DNA of 64,000 nucleotides, taken from assembly GCA_019414665.1 (NCBI GenBank), contig DXLO01000001.1, forward strand, positions 62,001 to 126,000, given 5' to 3'. This DNA comes from Bacteroides sp. (lineage in GTDB: Bacteria; Bacteroidota; Bacteroidia; Bacteroidales; Bacteroidaceae). The notes under the pieces were generated by a model. The model did no database searches. It had not been told where the DNA came from and worked only from the letters and a program-made list of their open reading frames with translations. The position numbers and the translations under genes are program-made. Shown one piece after another: positions 43,690 to 51,196 of the stretch. Position 1 is the first letter of the stretch. Every line of letters begins with the position of its first letter.

Positions 43690-43709
43690 TTTAAATTTAT
43701 AAATTTAAA
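43690..43709. repeat. 20-bp A+T palindrome in the lipoprotein leader
   Basis: TTTAAATTTATAAATTTAAA is its own reverse complement and ends 10 bases upstream of the lipoprotein start codon. It could form a weak hairpin masking translation or serve as a regulator site. Confidence 0.5.
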
Positions 43710-43737
43710 AAACTAAAAATTGGTTATACATATACTG

Positions 43738-44235
43738 TTATAAAAGGACTTCATTCTCTATTTCCAAGTTCACCAGGTTCCTCTCGCGCGCCGCATACCG
43801 TTTCGGAGTCATACCCGTCTGACGGACGAAAGCCAGATAGAAAGGGCTCTTCGAACCGAAACCGCTCCGTGACGGAACCTCGCCCAGCGGACAACCACCG
43901 TTGCGAAGCAGCTCCTTAGCGTATTCCACCCGGTAGCGGTTAAGCAACTCCTTCAGATGACAACCGAAGTAGCGGTTCACCGCATTGCTCAGGTAAGTCT
44001 GGTTTGTTTCGAGCATCATACTCAGTTTCTTTAACGAAAGAGAGGAATCGAGGAACGCCCGGCGTATCTCCAACTGATACAATATACCTTTATATATAAG
44101 GCTGTCTGCCGGACGGACATCCGACAGTGACGAGAACCGCGCTGTCCATTCGCGGCTGGCGGCACGATAGAGCAATGTCTTCTGCCTTACAGAAGTGCTG
44201 CTCGTCTTTTTACGTCTCAGAAACAGGTATTCCAT
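43738..44235 (-). CDS. Short AraC-family regulator
   Basis: 165 residues. The C-terminal 100 residues form the double helix-turn-helix domain of AraC/XylS: SLSLKKLSMMLETNQTYLSN (first helix pair), RVEYAKELL, and SGFGSKSPFYLAFVRQTGMT with PKRYA. The N-terminal 50 residues are too short for a sensor or sugar-binding domain, so ligand sensing is not evident. Usual AraC signature positions are kept except that the segment CPLGEVPSRSGF has Pro-Ser-Arg where IA is common. Upstream lies the inverted-repeat-bounded segment, downstream the surface lipoprotein that it may control. Confidence 0.88.
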   Translation of the reverse strand: MEYLFLRRKKTSSTSVRQKTLLYRAASREWTARFSSLSDVRPADSLIYKGILYQLEIRRAFLDSSLSLKKLSMMLETNQTYLSNAVNRYFGCHLKELLNRYRVEYAKELLRNGGCPLGEVPSRSGFGSKSPFYLAFVRQTGMTPKRYAARERNLVNLEIENEVLL

Positions 44236-44273
44236 CTAAACTCGTTATTCGTTCTTATTGGCCTTTTATGCAG

Positions 44274-44295
44274 ATCTCTTAGTAAGAGATCTACA
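44274..44295 (+). repeat. Left inverted repeat (22 bp) of candidate invertible segment
   Basis: Core ATCTCTTAGTAAGAGATC followed by TACA; itself almost palindromic (the perfect palindrome spans 44272-44292). Matches the right copy in inverted orientation at 21 of 22 positions. Confidence 0.8.
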
Positions 44296-44440
44296 AACAG
44301 ACGATAACAGGCTTTAAATCAAAATATTAACTATACAGATACAAGATTAAATCAGAGCCGGTAGAACCAGAAGAAATACTTTTTTTCACAATATTCCATA
44401 TTTTTTCCGCGAAAAGTGTACTAGTTATCAAAACTTTCCT

Positions 44441-44448
44441 TATTTTTG
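44441..44448 (+). promoter_or_regulatory. -7 box TATTTTTG at the edge of the candidate invertible segment
   Basis: Exact TAnnTTTG, 9 bases inside the right inverted repeat and pointing out to the right, toward the ZnuA-like gene 460 bases away. After inversion of the segment it would point left at the AraC-type gene. The -33 region is weak. Confidence 0.55.
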
Positions 44449-44457
44449 CACGTGAAA

Positions 44458-44479
44458 TGTCGATCTCTTACTAAGAGAT
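44458..44479 (-). repeat. Right inverted repeat (22 bp) of candidate invertible segment
   Basis: Reverse complement reads ATCTCTTAGTAAGAGATC then GACA; one mismatch with the left copy. The two enclose 162 bases. Confidence 0.8.
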
Positions 44480-44761
44480 TTATACTTTTTTCATCTTCCA
44501 TACATACAATAACCCATTGATTTTCAATCATCCACAATCAGTACCTATTCCTTCTCTTAACATATAGTAAGATAAATACATGAACAAAGATTGAAAGGAT
44601 TTTTTTACAAATCTTATTCTTCACGAATACAAGAGCCTTATATGACATCTTAAAAAGATTGACAAACGACAAGACACTTCCCACCAAATATAAAGCGCAT
44701 ATTTATAGAGAACGATAAAGAGTACATAGAATGCCATATAGAATCTTTTACCTGAAACCAA

Positions 44762-44800
44762 GGCTTCTCATACAGCCACAGAATAGCCGTATGAAAAGCC
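44762..44800 (-). repeat. Strong minus-strand hairpin
   Basis: On the minus strand GGCTTTTCATACGGC pairs with GCTGTATGAGAAGCC (two wobbles) around a 9-base loop. No minus-strand gene precedes it, so its role is unclear; it could end an unannotated minus transcript. Confidence 0.5.
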
Positions 44801-44827
44801 CTAACCAGACTGAAATTGCTTATCAAT

Positions 44828-44871
44828 TGAGCAATTTGGGGAGTATTTGTACTCGATTAATGAGCAATTTG
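44828..44871 (+). promoter_or_regulatory. Direct repeat TGAGCAATTTG, 33 bp apart, upstream of the metal uptake genes
   Basis: TGAGCAATTTG occurs at 44828-44838 and 44861-44871, exactly three helical turns apart, with the palindrome GAGTATTTGTACTC (44841-44854) between. The second copy touches the -7 box. Likely operator for a metal-responsive or other repressor. Confidence 0.55.
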
Positions 44872-44873
44872 CG

Positions 44874-44881
44874 TATATTTG
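44874..44881 (+). promoter_or_regulatory. -7 box TATATTTG for the ZnuA-like gene
   Basis: Exact TAnnTTTG, 28 bases before the ATG at 44910. Confidence 0.6.
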
Positions 44882-44909
44882 TTGTTGTTAAACAGAAAAG
44901 ATAACATTC

Positions 44910-45815
44910 ATGAGAACCAGACATCACATATTTTTCCCATTGCATCCCGGCAAAAGTATCCTTTGTTCGTGCTGCATGGTACTGATAGTGTGCCTGTTTA
45001 CCGCCTGTGACAGTAAACAGTCCACTTCCACAAAACCAACCCTGACTGTCACCCTGGAACCTTTGCGCTATTTCACAGAAACCATTGCAGGCGATAAATT
45101 CAAGATAGTCAGCATGGTTCCGAAAGGAAGCAGCCCCGAAACCTACGACCCTACCCCCCAACAACTGGTCAATCTGGATAAAAGCACCGCCTACCTGCGC
45201 ATCGGCTATATCGGTTTCGAACAAGCCTGGATGGATAAACTGACCACGAATGCCCCTCATCTGAAAGTATTCGATACCTCAAAAGGAATAGACGTCATAC
45301 ACGAAACAGGACACAACCACGGTGACCATCATCACGAAGGGGGTATAGAGCCTCATATATGGAACTCCGCACGCAATGCCTCAGTAATCGCCCGTAATAT
45401 CTACTCCGCCCTGAGTGAACTGGACAGTGCAAACGAACCTTATTTCAAGCATCGGCTGGACAGTCTGCAACAAATTATCGCACAGACAGATACGGACGTT
45501 CGTGACCGGCTACAGAATGCCGATACCACTTTCCTTATCTATCATCCGGCACTCAGTTATTTTGCTAGGGACTACGGATTAAAGCAAATCAGCATAGAAG
45601 AAGGAGGAAAGGAACCCTCACCCGCCCATCTGAAAGAACTGATAGAAACCTGCCGCCGGGACAATGCCCGGGTTATTTTTGTCCAACAGGAATTCGATAC
45701 CCGCAATGCCCGGCTGATAGCAGATGAACTGGGAGTCACCGTTGTTCCCATTAATCCGCTAAGTTATGAATGGCGGGAAGAGATGATCAATGTAGCAAAT
45801 GCACTTGCCAAATAA
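44910..45815 (+). CDS. Metal ABC transporter substrate-binding lipoprotein (ZnuA-like)
   Basis: 301 residues. Lipobox LFTAC with Cys33. The cluster A-I fold has VTLEPLRYFTETIAGDKFKI, VPKGSSPETYDPTPQQL, a His-rich flexible loop GHNHGDHHHEGG (about 133-145) and EPHIWNSARN with the metal-binding His; EGGKEPSPAHLKELI follows. Zinc is the likely metal by the His-rich loop, manganese is possible. It works at the periplasmic face of the inner membrane with an ATPase encoded 9 bases downstream. The permease gene is not next to them. Confidence 0.9.
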   Translation: MRTRHHIFFPLHPGKSILCSCCMVLIVCLFTACDSKQSTSTKPTLTVTLEPLRYFTETIAGDKFKIVSMVPKGSSPETYDPTPQQLVNLDKSTAYLRIGYIGFEQAWMDKLTTNAPHLKVFDTSKGIDVIHETGHNHGDHHHEGGIEPHIWNSARNASVIARNIYSALSELDSANEPYFKHRLDSLQQIIAQTDTDVRDRLQNADTTFLIYHPALSYFARDYGLKQISIEEGGKEPSPAHLKELIETCRRDNARVIFVQQEFDTRNARLIADELGVTVVPINPLSYEWREEMINVANALAK

Positions 45816-45824
45816 CAGAGCCTT

Positions 45825-46592
45825 ATGACGAATCCCATTATACAACTTACAGATATTTCCGCTTCTTACGATGAGAAGACAGTACTGAGTCACGTCAATC
45901 TCACGGTATATGAACGTGACTTCCTTGGTGTAATCGGCCCCAATGGTGGCGGAAAAACCACACTGATCAAGATCATACTAGGGTTACTGAAGCCCGCTTC
46001 GGGCAGTGTCCGTTTCTATAAGAACGAAAAGGAAGTACCCGAAATAACCATGGGATACTTACCACAATACAACAGTATTGACAAGAAATTCCCCATCTCC
46101 GTATATGAGGTGGTATTATCGGGGCTCAACAAACAGAAATCCCTGTTCCACCGCTACACCCCCGAACAGCACGAACTGGTGAGCCGGATTATTGCCCGCA
46201 TGGGTCTGGAAGGTTTGGAAAGCCGTGCCATCGGCGAACTGAGCGGAGGACAACTGCAACGCGCGCTCTTGGGACGCGCCTTGGTTTCAAACCCTGAGGT
46301 TGTCATTCTGGACGAACCCAATACCTACATTGACAAACGGTTTGAGGCCAAACTCTACTCCCTGCTGGAAGAAATCAACAAGGAACGGGCCATCATCCTG
46401 GTAAGCCATGACATAGGCACTGTGCTGCAAAATGTAAAAACCATAGCGTGCGTCAACGAAACGCTGGATTATCATCCCGATACGGAAGTACCCACCGAAT
46501 GGCTGGAAGAGCATTTCGGATGCCCCATCGAACTGTTAGGACATGGGAACTTCCCTCACCGCATCTTGAAATGCCATCATCACGACGAATAA
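45825..46592 (+). CDS. Metal ABC transporter ATP-binding protein (ZnuC-like)
   Basis: 255 residues. Walker A GPNGGGKTTL near residue 38, Q-loop GYLPQYNSID, signature LSGGQLQRALLGRAL near 145, Walker B VVILDEPNTYID and switch His in LVSHDIG. The PQYNSIDKKFPISVYEVVLSG segment is characteristic of the metal-uptake ZnuC/MntB subfamily. In other genomes the permease gene follows at once; here 460 bases without a gene follow. Either the permease lies elsewhere or the pair serves a different permease. Confidence 0.9.
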   Translation: MTNPIIQLTDISASYDEKTVLSHVNLTVYERDFLGVIGPNGGGKTTLIKIILGLLKPASGSVRFYKNEKEVPEITMGYLPQYNSIDKKFPISVYEVVLSGLNKQKSLFHRYTPEQHELVSRIIARMGLEGLESRAIGELSGGQLQRALLGRALVSNPEVVILDEPNTYIDKRFEAKLYSLLEEINKERAIILVSHDIGTVLQNVKTIACVNETLDYHPDTEVPTEWLEEHFGCPIELLGHGNFPHRILKCHHHDE

Positions 46593-47009
46593 ATCCGATT
46601 ATCGTGACCTAAGCCTTTTCATGCGGCAGGTTAAGCCCTATCCACCTTATCATTAAGCATTTTCTTACGGCAGACTTCTACAGTCGCCGGCAGTGCTCCG
46701 TACAGTCCACTGCAACAGACCGTACGGACTACTATAGCAGACTGTACAGTCCACTGTAGCGGTCTATACTGGTTTACCGTATAAAAGACCTTAACCTAAC
46801 CATCAATCAAGCTTAACCATAGAGTAGAAAAAGGTTAGGAATCCAAAGGTTTCCTTCATCTGTACAAACTGAAATTTCAGAACACAGTATACAAACCAGC
46901 AATAAAACATAGAAATTCCGTTAAGGACTGAAAGAAACATTTTCTGCCGCATTCCCTAAGGATAACACTAAATAACAGACCATTGCCTCCCTATTCCAAC
47001 TTTCTTTCG
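46593..47009. other. Gene-free spacer with 22-bp tandem array
   Basis: No gene found. It contains AGCCCTAT at 46634-46641, the array at 46680-46767 and CCTTAACC at about 46789-46796, then A+T-rich sequence up to the next promoter. Confidence 0.55.
46680..46767. repeat. Four imperfect 22-bp tandem units (ACAGTC...GACCGT type)
   Basis: Units start at 46680, 46702, 46724 and 46746, each 22 bases, beginning ACAGTC or ACGGAC and ending CCGT, CTGT or CTAT. Ends of each unit are roughly complementary (ACAGTC/GACTGT), so units are small inverted repeats. The layout parallels the 21-bp array at 1495-1578 though the sequence differs. Confidence 0.75.
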
Positions 47010-47017
47010 TATCTTTG
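47010..47017 (+). promoter_or_regulatory. -7 box TATCTTTG for the DUF2723 gene
   Basis: Exact TAnnTTTG, 35 bases before the start at 47053. A TTG at 46983-46985 is 24 bases upstream, slightly farther than usual. Confidence 0.6.
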
Positions 47018-47052
47018 CGCCCATTGAACGTTAACGAAACAATAATATATTC

Positions 47053-50000
47053 ATGAAACAGTACAAATTAGTCAACAACCTGGTAGGTTGGTTAGCTTTT
47101 GTCATCGCAGCTTATACTTACTGCATGACTATAGAACCGACAGCCAGTTTCTGGGATTGTCCGGAGTTCATCACCACCGGCTATAAATTAGAGGTAGGCC
47201 ACCCGCCCGGTGCACCCTTCTTTATGCTTACCGCCAACTTATTCAGCCAATTTACAAGCGACCCCAGTCAAGTAGCCAGAATGGTCAATACCATGAGCGC
47301 TCTGATGAGTGCGGCTTGTATCCTGTTCCTTTTCTGGAGTATAACCCATCTGGTGAAAAAACTGATATGCCCCGATGACAAGGAGATGACCTTGGGCAAA
47401 CTCATTACCATTATGGGGTCAGGACTGGTGGGAGCCTTGGCTTATACATGGAGCGACACCTTCTGGTTCAGTGCTGTAGAAGGCGAAGTATACGCTTACT
47501 CCAGTCTCTTCACCGCAGTCGTATTCTGGTTGATTTTAAAATGGGAATCCGTTGCCAACGAGCCTCACAGCGACCGCTGGCTGGTTCTGATTGCTTACCT
47601 GACCGGACTTTCCATCGGTGTGCACTTGCTGAACTTATTGTGTATTCCGGCCATTGTACTGGTGTACTATTATAAAAAGAATCCCGATGCCAACCTCAAA
47701 GGCAGCCTGTTGGCACTTACAGGCTCCATGGTGTTGGTTGCAGCAGTGCTGTACGGTATCGTGCCGGGCGTAGTAAAAGTGGGAGGATGGTTCGAACTGC
47801 TGTTCGTCAACAGTTTCGGTATGCCTTTCAACAGCGGTCTGATAGTCTACATCATTCTACTCGCCGCATCCATTATCTGGGGTGTTTACGAAAGCTATAC
47901 GGAAAAGAGCCGCAAACGCATGAATATCTCCTTCATGGTAACTATCGCCATGCTGGGCATCCCCTTCTATGGCTACGGATGGAGCAGCGCCTTGATAGGC
48001 ATTATCATACTAGGAATCTTGGGCGTTTATCTGTTTGCTGATTTGAACAAGAAATATCAGATTAGCGCACGTACTTTAAACACCTCTTTGCTGTGCATCA
48101 TGATGATTATGGTAGGATACTCCTCATACGCCTTGATTGTGATCCGCTCTACCGCCAATACTCCGATGGACCAGAACTCTCCGGAAGACATCTTCACTTT
48201 AGGAGAATACCTGGGCCGCGAGCAATATGGAACCCGTCCTTTGTTCTACGGACAGACATACGCCTCCAAACCGGCACTGAAAGAAGTGGACGGAGGATGT
48301 GTATATGATGTGACGGAAGGCGCTCCCGTGTATCAACGGAAGGAGAAAGCGACTCCCGATGAAAAGGACAGCTACGAAGTAGTGCGTCATAAGACCGATT
48401 ACAAGTATGCACAAAATATGCTCTTCCCGCGCATGTACAGCGATGCACACGCACAGGCCTACGAAGACTGGCTGGGCGGCATCAAAGGCGTGCAGGTTCC
48501 TTACGACCAGTGCGGACAGATGGTGATGGTGAAAGTCCCGACCCAATGGGATAACATCAAGTTCTTCTTTATCTACCAGTTGAACTACATGTACTGGAGA
48601 TATTTCATGTGGAACTTTGCCGGACGCCAGAATGACATACAGGGACAGGGTGAAATAGAACATGGCAACTGGATTACCGGAATACCGTTTGTGGACAAGT
48701 TCCTGGTGGGCGACCAAAGCCTGCTCCCCTCCGACCTGAAAAACAACAAAGGGCACAATGTATTCTATTGCCTGCCGTTGATTTTGGGACTTATCGGTCT
48801 GTTCTGGCAGGCTTACAAGACAAAACGTATCACGACTCCGAATGGGGAAGAGATAGAAGAACCGGTAGGTATCCAGCAATTCTGGATCGTATTCTTCCTG
48901 TTCTTCATGACCGGTCTGGCCATCGTGCTTTATTTGAACCAGACCCCGATGCAGCCCCGCGAACGTGACTATGCATACGCAGGTTCGTTCTATGCATTTG
49001 CCATCTGGATAGGCATGGGTGTGGCGGGTATTGCCCAATGGCTGCAAGGCAAACTGGGTGAGAAACCGGCTTCCGTCATTGCAACTGTAGTTTGTCTGTT
49101 CGTACCCATCCAAATGGTGAGCCAGACGTGGGACGACCACGACCGCAGCAACCGTTATGTGGCACGCGACTTCGGACAAAACTACCTGAGCACCGTACAG
49201 GAAGAAGGTAACCCGATTATCTTTACCAATGGTGACAACGATACTTTCCCCTTGTGGTACAACCAGGAAACGGAAGGTTTCCGTACCGATGTACGTGTAT
49301 GTAACCTGAGTTACCTGCAAACAGACTGGTACATCGACCAAATGAAGCGTCAGGCATACGACTCCCCGGCAGTGCCTATCGAATGGAGCCGTCTGGAATA
49401 TGTACAGGGGCATAATGAAGGAGTGGCTGTACGTCCGGAAGTGATGGAAAGCATCAATAACTTCTACAAGCAGAACCCGGAAGAAGCCGCCAAGGAATTC
49501 GGAGACAACCCGTATGAATTGAAAAATATTCTGAAATACTGGGTACGCTCACCCAAAGAAGGTTTACAGCTGATACCGACGGACAGCATCGTCATCAAGC
49601 TGGACAAGGAGGCAGTGAAACGCTCGGGCATGATGATTCCCGACTCCCTGCATGGTGAAATCCCCGATTACATGAGTATCTCCCTGAAAGGCAAACGTAT
49701 GCTGTACAAGAGCGAGCTGATGATGCTTGAGATGCTGGCAAATACCAACTGGGAACGTCCGTTGTACATGGCTATTACGGTGGGTAGCGACAATCATCTG
49801 AATTTGGGCAACAACTTCATGCAGGAAGGTCTTGCCTACCGCATCACCCCGTTCAACACCACCCGGCTGAACGCACGCATCGACAGCGAGAAAATGTACG
49901 ATAACCTGATGAACAAGTTCAAGTTCGGAGGAATCAACAACCCGGATATCTATATCGACGAGACTGTGATGCGTATGTGCCAGACCCACCGCCGTATGTT

Positions 50001-50457
50001 TATACAGCTGGCTACCCAGTTGATAAAAGAAGGCAAGAAAGACAAGGCGTTGAAAGCCCTTGACTACTGTTCGGAAGTAATCCCAAGCACCACCGTGCCC
50101 CACGATTACATCATGAGCAGTTCAAAAGAAATGGCCGACGATTATCTGGCGTTAGGTGAAAAAGAAAAGGGAGAAGCCATTCTGAATGATCTGGCAAACA
50201 AATCGGTGGAATACATCACCTGGTACCTGAGTCTGGATGACCAACGCCTGCAAGGTTCATACGAGGACTGTCTGCGCAATTTCTATATTCTGGATGAGAT
50301 CAACAAGAGCCTTGCCCGCGCAAATGCTGCCGGCGGTGTACAAGGTGAAGGTGAACAACAGAAAAAATCAGATATGGCAAGCCACTATGCCAAGAAGTTT
50401 GAAGACCTCTATGAGGTGTTCAACAAACGTGTAGGCGGCGGAGCAGGCAGAAAGTAA
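47053..50457 (+). CDS. DUF2723 protein, GT-C-like multipass membrane glycosyltransferase
   Basis: 1134 residues. The N-terminal half has about ten or more membrane segments with TASFWDCPEFITTGY and GHPPGAPFF near residues 30-60, the acidic first-loop motif of the protein O-mannosyltransferase-like GT-C fold; WSAVEGEVYAYSSLFTAVVF-type signature follows (FWFSAVEGEVYAYSS). A large periplasmic C-terminal part (about 690-1134) ends with TPR-like helices. DUF2723 proteins are conserved in Bacteroidota and thought to glycosylate proteins or lipids with a polyprenyl-linked donor. Monocistronic, followed by a strong terminator. Confidence 0.9.
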   Translation: MKQYKLVNNLVGWLAFVIAAYTYCMTIEPTASFWDCPEFITTGYKLEVGHPPGAPFFMLTANLFSQFTSDPSQVARMVNTMSALMSAACILFLFWSITHLVKKLICPDDKEMTLGKLITIMGSGLVGALAYTWSDTFWFSAVEGEVYAYSSLFTAVVFWLILKWESVANEPHSDRWLVLIAYLTGLSIGVHLLNLLCIPAIVLVYYYKKNPDANLKGSLLALTGSMVLVAAVLYGIVPGVVKVGGWFELLFVNSFGMPFNSGLIVYIILLAASIIWGVYESYTEKSRKRMNISFMVTIAMLGIPFYGYGWSSALIGIIILGILGVYLFADLNKKYQISARTLNTSLLCIMMIMVGYSSYALIVIRSTANTPMDQNSPEDIFTLGEYLGREQYGTRPLFYGQTYASKPALKEVDGGCVYDVTEGAPVYQRKEKATPDEKDSYEVVRHKTDYKYAQNMLFPRMYSDAHAQAYEDWLGGIKGVQVPYDQCGQMVMVKVPTQWDNIKFFFIYQLNYMYWRYFMWNFAGRQNDIQGQGEIEHGNWITGIPFVDKFLVGDQSLLPSDLKNNKGHNVFYCLPLILGLIGLFWQAYKTKRITTPNGEEIEEPVGIQQFWIVFFLFFMTGLAIVLYLNQTPMQPRERDYAYAGSFYAFAIWIGMGVAGIAQWLQGKLGEKPASVIATVVCLFVPIQMVSQTWDDHDRSNRYVARDFGQNYLSTVQEEGNPIIFTNGDNDTFPLWYNQETEGFRTDVRVCNLSYLQTDWYIDQMKRQAYDSPAVPIEWSRLEYVQGHNEGVAVRPEVMESINNFYKQNPEEAAKEFGDNPYELKNILKYWVRSPKEGLQLIPTDSIVIKLDKEAVKRSGMMIPDSLHGEIPDYMSISLKGKRMLYKSELMMLEMLANTNWERPLYMAITVGSDNHLNLGNNFMQEGLAYRITPFNTTRLNARIDSEKMYDNLMNKFKFGGINNPDIYIDETVMRMCQTHRRMFIQLATQLIKEGKKDKALKALDYCSEVIPSTTVPHDYIMSSSKEMADDYLALGEKEKGEAILNDLANKSVEYITWYLSLDDQRLQGSYEDCLRNFYILDEINKSLARANAAGGVQGEGEQQKKSDMASHYAKKFEDLYEVFNKRVGGGAGRK

Positions 50458-50460
50458 ATA

Positions 50461-50494
50461 AAAGGTGTGGATTCTGCGGTGAATCCACACCTTT
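50461..50494 (+). terminator. Terminator after the DUF2723 gene
   Basis: AAAGGTGTGGATT, 8-base loop, AATCCACACCTTT: a 13-bp perfect stem starting 4 bases after the stop. Confidence 0.85.
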
Positions 50495-50527
50495 ATATTT
50501 GTATAACCAACAAAAGCACACACATTC

Positions 50528-51139
50528 ATGTTTATAGAACAACCCCCGCTGATACTCCGCTGGCTTTATCCACGCGCTTTCTGGCGAATGGACAAGAATG
50601 AAAAAGCGGTCTATCTGACTTTCGATGACGGGCCGATTCCCGAAATCACACCGTGGGTACTCGATTTATTAGACAAGTACAATATCAAGGCTACCTTCTT
50701 TTTGGTGGGCGACAATGTGCGCAAGCATCCCAAGGAATTCCAGATGATTGTAGAACGGGGACATCGTTTGGGAAATCATACTTTTAACCATATCCGGGGA
50801 TTCGAATACCGAAGCAAGAACTATCTGGCCAATACGGACAAAGCAAACGAGCTGATCCATACCAACCTGTTCCGTCCGCCACATGGCCACATGCGCTGGA
50901 TGCAGTACATGGTGCTGCGGCATAAATACCAGATCGTAATGTGGGACTTGGTTACCCGTGACTATAGCAACAAGCTGAATGGAAGACAGGTACTGAGGAA
51001 GGTAAAACATTATGTGAGGAATGGCTCCATCATTACTTTCCATGACTCCATCAAGGCAGAGAAAAACATGAAATACGCCTTGCCCCGGGCCATAGAATGG
51101 CTGTTGGAACAAGGCTATGAATTCAAGGTATTTGACTGA
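50528..51139 (+). CDS. Polysaccharide deacetylase (NodB domain)
   Basis: 203 residues. NodB motifs: TFDDGP with Asp33-Asp34, NHTFNH with His84 and His88 (metal triad Asp34-His-His), RPPHGH, WDLVTRDYS and ITFHDS. No signal peptide or membrane anchor is obvious, although residues 5-20 are hydrophobic. It removes acetyl groups from N-acetylated sugars of a glycan (CE4 family); substrate may be peptidoglycan or a surface polysaccharide. Its last codons form the left arm of its terminator. Confidence 0.92.
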   Translation: MFIEQPPLILRWLYPRAFWRMDKNEKAVYLTFDDGPIPEITPWVLDLLDKYNIKATFFLVGDNVRKHPKEFQMIVERGHRLGNHTFNHIRGFEYRSKNYLANTDKANELIHTNLFRPPHGHMRWMQYMVLRHKYQIVMWDLVTRDYSNKLNGRQVLRKVKHYVRNGSIITFHDSIKAEKNMKYALPRAIEWLLEQGYEFKVFD

Positions 51140-51163
51140 TAAAGCCAAATACCTTGTTTTTTT
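51124..51163 (+). terminator. Terminator whose stem includes the last codons of the deacetylase gene
   Basis: CAAGGTATTTG (51124-51134, coding) pairs exactly with CAAATACCTTG (51146-51156), then seven T. The stop codon TGA lies in the loop. Confidence 0.85.
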
Positions 51164-51196
51164 CGTGGCGTATACGCATACCCTCTTGTATATGTA

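Larger units (their letters stand above)
44236..44909. other. Regulatory spacer between the AraC-type and ZnuA-like genes
   Basis: 674 bases holding: inverted repeats at 44274-44295 and 44458-44479 with an outward promoter box between them; an inverted repeat at 44762-44800 that pairs fully on the minus strand; a direct repeat and -7 box just before the ZnuA-like gene. The stretch 44500-44750 shows no recognised element. Confidence 0.55.

Noticed and set aside
44241..44500. Intrinsic terminators at the two AGATCTC-type palindromes
   Set aside because: The palindromes have 1-base centres and no T run directly after; their mutual inverted match and the promoter box between them fit a recombination or regulator site better.
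48199..49413. Open frame of about 400 codons antisense to the DUF2723 gene
   Set aside because: It is an antisense shadow in G+C-rich coding sequence; the peptide has no family-like motif and no promoter, while the sense gene is clearly conserved.
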